Source: VXMF01 sp965206775
GTDB taxonomy: Bacteria; Acidobacteriota; Terriglobia; Bryobacterales; UBA6623
Direction of reading: 5' to 3'
Length of the DNA: 64,000 nucleotides
Assembly (NCBI GenBank): GCA_965206775.1
Contig: CBDBKU010000002.1
Location: forward strand, 1,240,001-1,304,000
Each line of letters starts with the position of its first letter. The first letter of the stretch is position 1. The notes beneath the pieces were generated by a model, which was not told the origin of the DNA, did no database searches, and saw only the letters and a program-made list of their open reading frames with translations. Shown here in pieces: positions 36,236 to 45,138 of this stretch. Both the position numbers and the translations under genes were made by a program.

Positions 36236-36650
36236 TAAGGGCCCGCACCCGATCCAACTTGCGCACCCTCGACTGCCTCGTCACGTTGTGGGGCTACCCC
36301 GATCCGATCCGCCAGACTGCAGTCACCGATTCTGGCGATGACAAGGCCACCCTGCTGCTCGCCAACCAGCTCGACGCCAAGGCCGCCGCATCGTCATTGA
36401 GAGGTCCATTGCCGAGTCCACCGACTTATTCCACATGGACGCGCTGTCCTTGGATGTGCCGCTGAAAATCGATGTGGACTTGCAGGTAACCCTCATGGCG
36501 GGCACGCTCTACCACCTGCCGGCCAGCTGTTTCGGCCACGGCTAGGAGCGGATGTGCGCCCGCGAGCGCTTCGTGGGAATCGCGACGTTGCGCATCGACG
36601 CTCACAGCGTCGAGATGCGGCTCGGCCGCCGCGCCCACAACCCCTGCTGA
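36236..36650 (+). pseudogene. Decayed transposase remnant
   Basis: Two frames together spell a DDE-type transposase C-terminal half. RTLDCLVTLWGYPDPIRQTA and VTDSGDDKATLLLANQLDA come first. After a frameshift near 36385, RIVIERSIAESTDLFHMDAL and VPLKIDVDLQLTLMA-like VPLKIDVDLQVTLMAGTLYH follow, then a TAG, then LGRRAHNPC before TGA. This matches, from memory, a widespread environmental transposase type. At least one frameshift and one nonsense codon make it dead. The rest of the 36048-36786 gap holds nothing supportable. Confidence 0.65.
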
Positions 36651-36786
36651 TAACAGCCGGATTCTGCGGGCACCGGCCACTCCATGGCTCGGCAGCACGA
36701 CGCTGCAGCTCGTTATCGGCTTTGACGAGCCGAATCGATCACGTCCAATTCCGTGGCTGGCAATCTAGGCCAGCGCAACCAGCCGC

Positions 36787-39453
36787 TCAGGGCCTCTCGG
36801 ACAAGAGGCTTACTATCCTGCGGTACCCCTTCGATTCCGCAAGCGATCGGGCCGTGGCTCCGTCCGCGGTCCGCGCATTCGAATCTGCTCCCCGCTGAAG
36901 CAGATCCTGGACGACCAGTGTCTGGCCGCGGGTTGCCGCGATGAGCAGCGGAGTGAAGCCTCGTGAATCCGCGGCGTCAAGGGCAGCTCCGCTCTCGACG
37001 AGATGCCGGACGCCTGAGAGAGTGCCGGAGGCCGAGGCCAGCATAAGAGGCGTGACACCGTCGGGACGCTTGCTATTCGGGTCGGCCCCGCCAGCTAGCA
37101 GCACTTCAATTGTTTCGGCATGCCCTTCAGCCGCGGCAAACATCAACGCTGAACTCCCTTCCGTGTCCACGAGGTCGGGATCCGCTCGGTGCTCTAGGAG
37201 CGTGTCCGCAGTCGTCGAGAACCCTTCGAAGCATGCCATCATCAACGCGGTTCTACCCTCCGGAGTTCGGGCATCCGGCTCGGCTCCGTTCTGGAGCAGG
37301 ATGCCGACTGCCCCGCGGCGATTCTGCCCTGCCGCCAGCATGAGTGCAGTCCCGCCTTCCGGTGTCGATGCATTCACGTCCGCCCCTCTCGCAAGGAGTT
37401 CGGACACAGCCGAAACGTGCCCGGCAGCGGCGGCAAGCAGCAGCGGAGTGTTTTGGTTCGAGTCTCGGCCGTTGACCTGGGCGCCGGCCTCGACCAAGTC
37501 TGCGATCCTCTCCGCACGGCCCGTGGCCGCCACGATCCGGAGCAGCTCATCCAAGTCCTCGACCGCACCGGCACCCTCGAGCAGCAGTGCGGCTTCGTCA
37601 TGGCCGGCCAAGGCGGCGTGCACTAGCGCAGTTCGCCCCTGCATGTCGGTCTCGTCGGCCTTCGCGCCGTTTTCCAGGAGGAACTTGATTGCATCGGTCT
37701 GCCCGCCCGACGCAGCCAGCATCAGAGGCGTTCTCCCGTCGCGCATCTTCGCGCGAACATCGGAACCCGCAGTCGCGAGGGTTTCGAGAGCAGCTAGATC
37801 GCCCTTGCTGGCGGCCAGCATCAAGGCCGATCGCCCGTCAACGGATCGCAGGTCTACGCTGGCTTGGCTGGCAAGCAGCGCGCGAAGCATGGCGTGATCC
37901 CCCAAAGAAACCGCGGTCATCGTCGGCGTGCTGCCGTCGTCGTCGCGGGCGTCGACGTTTGCGCCAGCCTCAATCAGGATCCGGGCCATCGTTGGCAGCC
38001 CCTTGGAGACGGCGAGGAGCAATGGCGTTCTCCCGCCCTCGCCGCGGGCGTTCGGATCCGCGCCGGCCGAAAGAAGCCTCTCCACCGCGGAGGTCTGACC
38101 TTCCCAGGCGGCCATCAGCAGGGGCGTCCAGCCGGCAGGGCTGGAAAGAGCCGTGTCAGCTCCCACCTCAACGAGCGCTTCGACGATTTGCAGGTGGCCT
38201 TCCGTGGCAGCCAGCATCAGCGCAGTGACTCCTCCCCCCTCGACCGTACCGCTCTGGACGGCAATCGGAATGCCCTCCTTGCTCTGCCGGTTGACTTCGG
38301 CTCCTCTTGCGATCAAGAGGCGAGCCGTCTCGGCGTGGCCATGTAGCGAAGCGCTCATGAGGGCCGTGACGCCCCGGCTGTCGCTCGCATCGGGATCCAC
38401 GCCTCTCGACAAGGCAACTTCGGCCTCGCCGGTTCTCCCGACACGCGCCGCGTAGAGAAGGTCTTCTCTCGGCGTCGACACGGCTCCCCTGTTCCTTAGT
38501 TCGTCGACGACTTCAATGCGACCCATGAGCCCCGCTTGGACAAGCGCCGATTCGCCGAGAGTGTCGACGGCGTCAATGTCGGCCCTGTGCTCAAGCAGCG
38601 CTCGCACGATCTCGGTATTCCCATTGGAAGCCGCAAACATGAGTGCAGTCCGGCCATCGATGGCGGCGGGTCCGACCGCCGCCCCGGCATTCAGCAGGGC
38701 CAGAACGGTTGGCGTCGCACCCTTCGCTGCCGCGAGCATGAGGGCCGTCACGCCTCCCAAGGGGACTTCGACATCGCCGGAAGCGATCTTCGCTCCTTCG
38801 GCCCCTCGTGCATGGACGTCGGTACCTGCGCCCAAAAGCACCCCGACGACCGAGGCATGGCCACGAAAGGCAGCGGCCATCAGAGGTGTTTGCCCCGAAT
38901 CGTCGGATAAGTTCGGATCCGCGCCGGCTTCGAGCAGGGTCTGCGTCATCGACCTGTGGCCGCCCGCCGCAGCCATCAGCAGGGCGGTCTGGCCCGCATC
39001 GTTGCGCACATCGACGTCTGCCGACTCCAGGAGAACCCGGATCGCTCCTAGTCGGATCTCGGCCACGGCCAGCATCAGCGCGGTTCGCCCCTCGTCGTTC
39101 TGTCCATCTACACGGGCTCCGGCCTCGAGTAAGTCCCGGGCGATTTCCGCATGGCCCTGCGACGCAGCCGCCATCAACGCAGTCATGCCCCGATCGTCCG
39201 TGCTCTGAACCTCTGCGCCTTCAGCGAGGAGGATTGCCAGCACTTCGCGATGGCCTTCGAAAGCGGCGACCATCAGGGGTGTCGTTCCGTGATCGTTGCG
39301 GACGTCGATGTCCGCGCCCTGCTCGAGCAATGGACGGATTCTCTCGCTTTCGGCGGCTTCAGAAGCCCTCAGCAGGTCAACGTCCACAGCTCGCCGCTGC
39401 GGGCAAATCGGCGCCAGATGCCCCAGCGCCAAGAAAGCGGCCACTAGGCGCAC
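36787..39453 (-). CDS. Exported ankyrin-repeat protein, about 25 repeats in three blocks
   Basis: About 888 residues from GTG at 39453; the open frame runs on to 40605 but is then only antisense to the CRTAC1 gene. ATT at 39474, 11 bases behind AGGAGG, is a possible unusual start. VRLVAAFLALGHLAPICP is a short signal-like stretch. About 25 ankyrin units follow (pattern DGRTALMLAASKGD...VLLEAGADVNARD). The array breaks into three blocks at shortened units, GAVSTPREDLLYAARVGRTG and GAVEDLDELLRIVAATGRAE. Blocks 1 and 2 each carry one unit with a 14-residue insertion (EGAKIASGDVEVPLGGVTAL, EGIPIAVQSGTVEGGGVTAL). A protein-binding role is likely; partner unknown. Divergent from CRTAC1 copy 3 by 108 bases. 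Confidence 0.85.
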   Translation of the reverse strand: MRLVAAFLALGHLAPICPQRRAVDVDLLRASEAAESERIRPLLEQGADIDVRNDHGTTPLMVAAFEGHREVLAILLAEGAEVQSTDDRGMTALMAAASQGHAEIARDLLEAGARVDGQNDEGRTALMLAVAEIRLGAIRVLLESADVDVRNDAGQTALLMAAAGGHRSMTQTLLEAGADPNLSDDSGQTPLMAAAFRGHASVVGVLLGAGTDVHARGAEGAKIASGDVEVPLGGVTALMLAAAKGATPTVLALLNAGAAVGPAAIDGRTALMFAASNGNTEIVRALLEHRADIDAVDTLGESALVQAGLMGRIEVVDELRNRGAVSTPREDLLYAARVGRTGEAEVALSRGVDPDASDSRGVTALMSASLHGHAETARLLIARGAEVNRQSKEGIPIAVQSGTVEGGGVTALMLAATEGHLQIVEALVEVGADTALSSPAGWTPLLMAAWEGQTSAVERLLSAGADPNARGEGGRTPLLLAVSKGLPTMARILIEAGANVDARDDDGSTPTMTAVSLGDHAMLRALLASQASVDLRSVDGRSALMLAASKGDLAALETLATAGSDVRAKMRDGRTPLMLAASGGQTDAIKFLLENGAKADETDMQGRTALVHAALAGHDEAALLLEGAGAVEDLDELLRIVAATGRAERIADLVEAGAQVNGRDSNQNTPLLLAAAAGHVSAVSELLARGADVNASTPEGGTALMLAAGQNRRGAVGILLQNGAEPDARTPEGRTALMMACFEGFSTTADTLLEHRADPDLVDTEGSSALMFAAAEGHAETIEVLLAGGADPNSKRPDGVTPLMLASASGTLSGVRHLVESGAALDAADSRGFTPLLIAATRGQTLVVQDLLQRGADSNARTADGATARSLAESKGYRRIVSLLSERP

Positions 39454-39561
39454 ACTCCTCGATGCGATCCGAATGCTCGTACGCTCCTCCTGTAAGATAA
39501 GCCAAGATTCTCGCTTGGGACAGGGGCTCACCGCAAGGCCCTCCCCTGGCGGACACTGACC

Positions 39562-41325
39562 GTGACACGGCGGCGCCTCCTGCAAATCCTGAACGGGAGC
39601 GCTTTGGCTCTCCGGCCAGCGCAAGGCCAGCGCGAGCCACGGACCGTGCCTTCGAGGCCCAGATCCGTGGTAGGCGGCGGCCTGGGAGACTACCCCGTAC
39701 ACTTTGTCGACGTTGCCCAACAGGCCGGCTTGACGCAGACGATCTTCTACGGCGAAGTTGACACGTCGGAATACATCGTCGAGGCGAACGGTTGCGGCGT
39801 TGCGTTCTACGACTACGACAACGATGGGTGGCTGGACATCCTGCTGCTGAACGGCTCGCGACGAAGCGGCATTCCCGAGGGCGAGATCGCTACGAACCGT
39901 CTCTACAAGAACAACCGGGACGGGACGTTTAGGGATGTCACCCAAGAGGCGGGGCTTACTAGGACCGGCTGGGCAAACGGCGTCTGCATCGGTGACTACG
40001 ACAACGACGGGTTCGACGACCTGTTTATCACCTATCGCGGAGGAAACGTCCTGTATCGAAACAACGGTGACGGGTCGTTCACAGACGTGACAGACGAAGC
40101 CGGAGTCGGGGGAGACCCGCGACGATGGAGCACGGGCTGCACGTTCCTGGACTACGACCGGGACGGATACCTCGACCTCTTCGTTGCGAACTACGTCGGA
40201 ACCAAGAGCCTCGCGAACCTGCCGCCGAAGGGGCGGACGACATGGAAGGGCGTGCCGGTTGCTTACGGTCCCCAGGGCTTGGACAAGGGATCGCACATCC
40301 TGTACCGCAACAACGGGGACGGCACATTCACAGAGGTCACGGAAGAAGCGCAGGTGCTCGATGCCCTGGGTTACGGACTGACGGCGATGTCCACGGACTA
40401 CAACGAGGATGGCTGGCAGGACATCTACATCGCTTGCGACTCGAGCCCAAGCATCCTTTTGCGCAACAACCAAGACGGCACGTTCAGCGACATTGCAACC
40501 GAGCGCGGACTCGCCTACAGCCCCGATGGGGTGGCCCAGGCGGGCATGGGACTGGCGATTGGGGACTACACCTCCGACGGAAAGCTCGACATCGTCAAGA
40601 CGCACTTCGCCGACGACAAGCCGGGACTCTACCGCAACGATGGGCAGGGGTACTTTTCAGACGAATCGTCCACAGCCGGGCTCCAGGCCAGCACTCGGCA
40701 CTTGGAGTGGGGAGCCGGCTTTGTCGACTTCGACAACGACGGCCGGCCGGACCTGTTCTATGTCGCCGGCAGCGTCTATCCAGAGGTTGAAGCGGTCAAC
40801 CCGGACTACCCCTACCGGGGTCCGAGGTTCCTTTTTCGCAACCTCGGGAACGGTTCGTTCGCGAACGTGACGGAGCAATGCGGGCCCGGGCTCACAGTGC
40901 CGCATTCGAGTCGCGGTTGCGCTTTCGGCGACTTCGACAACGATGGCGACATGGACATCCTGGTGATGAACATGAACGAGCCGCCTTCGTTGATCCGGTC
41001 CGATTCGCGCTCAGGCAACCACTGGCTGAAGGTGAAGCTCGTCGGCGTCAAGTCAAACCGCACAGCGATCGGAGCGCGAGTATACGTTCGGTCTGGACGG
41101 CTGATGCAGGTTCAGGAGCTTCACAGTCAAGACAGCTACCTGTCCGTCAGCGACTTGCGCCTGCATTTTGGCTTCGGCCGAGCACGCCGCGTTGACTCGG
41201 TCCGCGTACAGTGGCCGAACGGCGGGAGCGAGGTGATCGCGGATGTCGAAGCCGACCAGTTGATCTATATCGAAGAGGGCAAGGGAGTCGTTCGGACCCA
41301 GAGATTTCCGAGCCGAGGCGCGTGA
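39562..41325 (+). CDS. CRTAC1-family FG-GAP/ASPIC-UnbV protein (copy 3)
   Basis: 587 residues from GTG at 39562. The N-terminus TRRRLLQILNGSALALRPA is a Tat-like signal. FG-GAP blades: DYDNDGWLDILLLNGS, DYDNDGFDDLFITYRG, DYDRDGYLDLFVANYV, DFDNDGRPDLFYVAG. The ASPIC/UnbV domain is at the C-terminus (ELHSQDSYLSVSDLRLHFGF). It is the closest relative of copy 2 at 30260, with long identical stretches, so a duplication is likely. It shares a 108-base divergent region with the ankyrin gene, which suggests joint expression. Confidence 0.88.
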   Translation: MTRRRLLQILNGSALALRPAQGQREPRTVPSRPRSVVGGGLGDYPVHFVDVAQQAGLTQTIFYGEVDTSEYIVEANGCGVAFYDYDNDGWLDILLLNGSRRSGIPEGEIATNRLYKNNRDGTFRDVTQEAGLTRTGWANGVCIGDYDNDGFDDLFITYRGGNVLYRNNGDGSFTDVTDEAGVGGDPRRWSTGCTFLDYDRDGYLDLFVANYVGTKSLANLPPKGRTTWKGVPVAYGPQGLDKGSHILYRNNGDGTFTEVTEEAQVLDALGYGLTAMSTDYNEDGWQDIYIACDSSPSILLRNNQDGTFSDIATERGLAYSPDGVAQAGMGLAIGDYTSDGKLDIVKTHFADDKPGLYRNDGQGYFSDESSTAGLQASTRHLEWGAGFVDFDNDGRPDLFYVAGSVYPEVEAVNPDYPYRGPRFLFRNLGNGSFANVTEQCGPGLTVPHSSRGCAFGDFDNDGDMDILVMNMNEPPSLIRSDSRSGNHWLKVKLVGVKSNRTAIGARVYVRSGRLMQVQELHSQDSYLSVSDLRLHFGFGRARRVDSVRVQWPNGGSEVIADVEADQLIYIEEGKGVVRTQRFPSRGA

Positions 41326-41479
41326 ACCGAACCGCCCGGACGGTTCTTGCAAGCCCGGTCAGGTTCACTTGGGCATTCTGTTCCTCATCGGGACCGCGTA
41401 GCATTCGCGACCCCCATTGCGCTCGAATTGAACGAGCCCGGCTGCTCGACGTGGATTGCGCCGAGACCTCAATCTACAG

Positions 41480-41510
41480 AGGCCTCGCGACGCATTGCGC
41501 CGCGAGGCCT
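41480..41510. terminator. Perfect 10-bp hairpin between convergent CRTAC1 and TonB-receptor genes
   Basis: AGGCCTCGCG (41480-41489) and CGCGAGGCCT (41501-41510) pair perfectly around an 11-base loop. It lies 35 bases beyond the TonB-receptor stop and about 155 beyond the CRTAC1 stop. There is no clear T-run, so its terminator role is inferred from position. Confidence 0.5.
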
Positions 41511-41544
41511 AGAGGGGTTCCCGTATGGAGACTGGCCGATCAGC

Positions 41545-44500
41545 CTACCACTGGACTCGCATGCGAAGCTGGATTGTCCTTGGGCCCTTCGGTTGCGCCG
41601 GCACGATTCTGCCGAAGTTAGAACTGTTGATGTTGTTACCGAACCTGCCGGCAATCCAGCGGTGGCGATTCAAGCAGTTGAAGCAATCGGCGCCCAACTG
41701 AATGCTGAGATGCTCTCCGCGGATCGGAATCTTTTTAAGTAGAGAGAAACTCTCGTTGAAGTTCGGACATTGGCGGGCCTCTTGATCGACTTCCGGTGCG
41801 TTACCCTCCACATAGTCTCCGGGGGGCGCCCATGCTTGGGGCCTGTTCCCGGCGACCTGGGTCGGATTTCCGGCGTTCAGGATGAAGTCCCGTGAGGGAT
41901 CGCCAAACACCATGTCGCCGCATCCTATGGAGCTTCTCCACGGCACGTCCGCTACTCGGTCGGCAAGGTTCCGTACGCCGCCAGGGATGCCCACTGATAG
42001 CCCTCCGCCAGTCGAAATCGGGAAACCGTTGACGTATTCCTGGACTCCGGCGACCGTCCAGCCACTCAGCACATAGCGGCTGAATGCTCCGCTTCCGCCG
42101 TACCGTTGGCCTGGGCCGAAGGGCAGATCATACGAGTAGCTGAGAACCGCTCGATGCGTCGTGTCGTAGCGATTGATCCTCTTGTCCAGCCTGCGGTTGT
42201 ACGAGTTGCGGGTATTGCTGCCAAACGCTCCCGGAGCCCAGTCGACATCGCCCAATTGCTTGGCGAGCGTCCAGTGCCCGAGAAACGAAAGGCCATTGGA
42301 ATAGCGCTTTGTCGCCTTGAACATAAAGGCGTTGTAGTTCATTCCGGTGTTGATCCCCGCATCGTTGGAGATATTCGAGTACTGTGGAAACCGTCGCAGA
42401 GCCTGATGCAAGGGGAGGTTGCCGGGAAACTCAGGATACGGCTTGCCAAATCCGGCAGCGGCGACCGCAGGATCGGTGATCTCCAGATTGAGAAGCGGAC
42501 CAAGGTGCCAGTAGTCCGGGTGCAAGTCGTTGATGCGCTCGTGGTCGTGGTTGTTGCGGCCCATATTCGAATAGAAGGTGGTCTCCAGAACCCAGTTGGC
42601 GAACTGGCGCTGGAAGCCGGCGGTGAGCATGTACAGCACGGGAGGAGTCCCGATCGTGCGCGGGTTCATCCAGTTGGAGATGCTTTGGTTGTTCAGAAAC
42701 GTCGGATCAATAAACGGCGGTGTCCCGAGCTGCGTGGAGGGGAAACCCTGATCCCATTCGTAGTAGGTATCGTACGGAGTCACTTTTGGCGGCGGGTTCC
42801 CGCGGGCTTCGTGGCCGGTTCGGAGGACGGATCTGACATTCGTGTCCTGGATGGCCATGTACTGGATGCCGGCGCCTGCCCGAAACACGAGCTTGTCGCT
42901 GATCTGGTAGGCCAATCCAGCTCGCGGCCCAAAGTTGCCCCAGGTAGGAGGGCCGACGCGAGTCTTGCCGTTCGCTCCGGGTGCCGTCCCGTAGAACTCC
43001 AAGGCTCCCCTGTACCCGGTCACACCGGGATTCTCCAGCGTCTCGTCGAAGCCTGAGAATTGGCCCTTGGTTTCGGCAAACGGGATCTGGAGATCCCAGC
43101 GCAGACCGAGGTTCAACGTCAGCTTTGGCAAGACCTTCCAGTCATCTTGCACGTAGAGGGCATGGTAAGCCTCACGCTCCTGGAGGTCGAGACCTGCTGC
43201 AGTTCCTACGAAATTCGGAAGACCCAGGAAGAAATCGGCAAGATGAAAGCCGCCGCTGCCATTTGTGTCCTTGGTTTCGCTGCCGAGGTTCCCTTCCGAG
43301 ACCCCGAACAGGTACGTTCCAGCTGAACCGACAGTCAACCCGCCTGCGAACCCCCCTTGATTGAACCGGTTGATCCGCCAGTGCTGACCTTGGTAGCCGA
43401 ACTTGATGGTGTGCCGCCCCTTGTTCCAAAGCGTGCTAAAGGACCAGTTCGTGATCAGTTTGGACTCGTCGTTCGCAGGAGGGTTCGCGCAGATGTTGAC
43501 GCCAAAGCTCGAGGCCCGCGCCAGCTGAATCCAGGGACATTCATTGCTGGGCATCCCTGTCAGCCCGATTTGGTTGGAAAGACCCTCCCCGAAGTTGTTC
43601 TGTTGACGCCCGTTCGCTTGGCGGTTGATTCCGAACAGGAACTGGTGGACGACCCTCGGACTCTGGACCCACGAATAGTCCGACCGTATGCGCTGGAAAC
43701 GACTGTAGTCTGTCCTCCCGAAGCTGTTGTCGAGAATCCCGCCGGGGTCGCTTGAGATGCGCGGCGCTGTGCCGTACATATAGAACGTGGATATCCGGTG
43801 CCTGTCGTTGAAGTGGTGATCGACCTTGGCCGTCAAGTCCCACGGTTTGAATGTAGTCGCCACACTGCCGAGATGGTTGAGCTCCGGGGTGTCGCGAGCG
43901 TTAGGAAGCGGCAGCAGCTGCATGACGTTCGCGCTCACTCGGCTCTGCCTGCTCATCGGGATCTGGTTGTCGCGGAACGGCCGAAATCGAACTTGGTTAT
44001 CGGCATCCATGTACTGGTCTTTCCGATCGTAAAGCTGATTCAGGGCAGGGTCCGAAAAGTCCCCGTTCCGCATTGCGGCCGTGGGTATAGTCAGGAAGTT
44101 TGTCGCGCTGCCGGTGGCGCTCTGGCGGTAGTACGCCAGCGTAGACCAGAAGAAGGTCTTGTTACGGCCGTCGTAAACCTTCGGGATGACCACCGGTCCC
44201 CCGCCAGCGATCCCGAATTCGTTGTTGCGGCTATTAGATCGCTCCGCTGCCTGCCACGGGCGCGCGTTCAAGAACGAGTTGTTATGGTAATTCCAAGCCG
44301 AACCGTGAAAATCGTTGGTTCCGGACTTGGTGGCGTACGTGATCAACCCGCCACTGGTGCGACCGTACTCGGCGGACGTATTACTGAGCAGCATCTTGTA
44401 CTCGCCGATCGCCTCCACGCTGGGCTCGGTAGCTGTGGCCATTTCACCAACTCCGTTGTTCGTGGTCTCCGTGGAAAGGCCATCCAGCATGATGACCGTG

Positions 44501-45045
44501 TTGAGTGTTCGCGATCCAGCGATGTTGCCGCGGCCATTGGTGTTGTTAACTCCCGGTGAGAGCGCAATGTACTGGTACGGCCGCCTCTTTTGCCCTTGCA
44601 CGGGTATAGGGGCATCGCGCATGAGATTTTCCTCGACAGCCGCGCCGATGGTCGTGTCACTCGTCTCGAGCTGGGCCACGGCCGCCGTAACGCTGACCTG
44701 TTCGGCTACCGCTTCGACGTCGAGCTCGACGTTGACGGTAGTCTCCGATGCAGTCGTTACCAGCACTCCCGTGGTCACCTTCGTGCCGAAGCCCGGAGAC
44801 GACGCATGCACGTCGTAGGTGCCGAATGGCAGGTAAAGCACATACAGCCCCACCTCGTTCGAGGTGACTGACTGGGTAACCCCGGTTGCGGGATTCACCA
44901 CTTCGATGGCCGCGCCGGGAATCATGGCTCCGGACGTGTCGGTGACCCGCCCGTTGATCTGGCCTTGAGTGGTCTGGGCCGAGCTCAAGGGTGCGAAAAT
45001 CGCAACGGCAAGTGCGACTGCGACGGCGATGACGATCTTGTTCAT
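41545..45045 (-). CDS. Oar-like TonB-dependent receptor with carboxypeptidase-regulatory domain
   Basis: 1166 residues from ATG at 45045 with a good ribosome binding site (CAGGAG). Signal peptide MNKIVIAVAVALAVAIFAPL to SSAQ; residues 25-115 a carboxypeptidase-regulatory-like beta domain (GQINGRVTDTSGAMIPGAAI). A plug follows (NTVIMLDGLSTETTNNGVGE, EYGRTSGGLITYATKSGTND) and then a long beta-barrel ending in the aromatic MRVQW. No TonB box is obvious. This type is abundant in Acidobacteriota and imports large oligomers across the outer membrane. A consensus promoter lies at 45095-45123, and an IS1595 element is inserted directly behind it. Confidence 0.92.
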   Translation of the reverse strand: MNKIVIAVAVALAVAIFAPLSSAQTTQGQINGRVTDTSGAMIPGAAIEVVNPATGVTQSVTSNEVGLYVLYLPFGTYDVHASSPGFGTKVTTGVLVTTASETTVNVELDVEAVAEQVSVTAAVAQLETSDTTIGAAVEENLMRDAPIPVQGQKRRPYQYIALSPGVNNTNGRGNIAGSRTLNTVIMLDGLSTETTNNGVGEMATATEPSVEAIGEYKMLLSNTSAEYGRTSGGLITYATKSGTNDFHGSAWNYHNNSFLNARPWQAAERSNSRNNEFGIAGGGPVVIPKVYDGRNKTFFWSTLAYYRQSATGSATNFLTIPTAAMRNGDFSDPALNQLYDRKDQYMDADNQVRFRPFRDNQIPMSRQSRVSANVMQLLPLPNARDTPELNHLGSVATTFKPWDLTAKVDHHFNDRHRISTFYMYGTAPRISSDPGGILDNSFGRTDYSRFQRIRSDYSWVQSPRVVHQFLFGINRQANGRQQNNFGEGLSNQIGLTGMPSNECPWIQLARASSFGVNICANPPANDESKLITNWSFSTLWNKGRHTIKFGYQGQHWRINRFNQGGFAGGLTVGSAGTYLFGVSEGNLGSETKDTNGSGGFHLADFFLGLPNFVGTAAGLDLQEREAYHALYVQDDWKVLPKLTLNLGLRWDLQIPFAETKGQFSGFDETLENPGVTGYRGALEFYGTAPGANGKTRVGPPTWGNFGPRAGLAYQISDKLVFRAGAGIQYMAIQDTNVRSVLRTGHEARGNPPPKVTPYDTYYEWDQGFPSTQLGTPPFIDPTFLNNQSISNWMNPRTIGTPPVLYMLTAGFQRQFANWVLETTFYSNMGRNNHDHERINDLHPDYWHLGPLLNLEITDPAVAAAGFGKPYPEFPGNLPLHQALRRFPQYSNISNDAGINTGMNYNAFMFKATKRYSNGLSFLGHWTLAKQLGDVDWAPGAFGSNTRNSYNRRLDKRINRYDTTHRAVLSYSYDLPFGPGQRYGGSGAFSRYVLSGWTVAGVQEYVNGFPISTGGGLSVGIPGGVRNLADRVADVPWRSSIGCGDMVFGDPSRDFILNAGNPTQVAGNRPQAWAPPGDYVEGNAPEVDQEARQCPNFNESFSLLKKIPIRGEHLSIQLGADCFNCLNRHRWIAGRFGNNINSSNFGRIVPAQPKGPRTIQLRMRVQW

Positions 45046-45094
45046 AGAATCGCTCTCCTGCTTTCTAGAGACTCTGATCGCAAGTCCCATGGCT

Positions 45095-45123
45095 ATGATA
45101 GCACAATACCTTGGGCCTGTCAA
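45095..45123 (-). promoter_or_regulatory. Consensus sigma-70 promoter of the TonB receptor
   Basis: Minus strand: -35 TTGACA (45118-45123, perfect), 17-base spacer, -10 TATCAT (45095-45100). The leader to the ATG is about 45 bases. The IS1595 target duplication begins seven bases upstream of the -35, so no native sequence is left behind it. Confidence 0.7.
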
Positions 45124-45130
45124 TCGAAAA

Positions 45131-45138
45131 TTGCGGCT
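45131..45138 (+). repeat. Target-site duplication, left copy (IS1595)
   Basis: TTGCGGCT, repeated exactly at 46205-46212. Confidence 0.9.

Noticed and set aside
37000..39400. CRISPR-like or DNA tandem repeats in the ankyrin gene
   Set aside because: The periodicity is 99 bases per 33-residue unit with diverged DNA, which the ankyrin protein explains fully.
39454..40605. Upstream extension of the ankyrin protein to a 1272-residue protein
   Set aside because: The extra part is antisense to the well-supported CRTAC1 gene and has no ankyrin units; the open frame is a by-product of GC-rich codon use.
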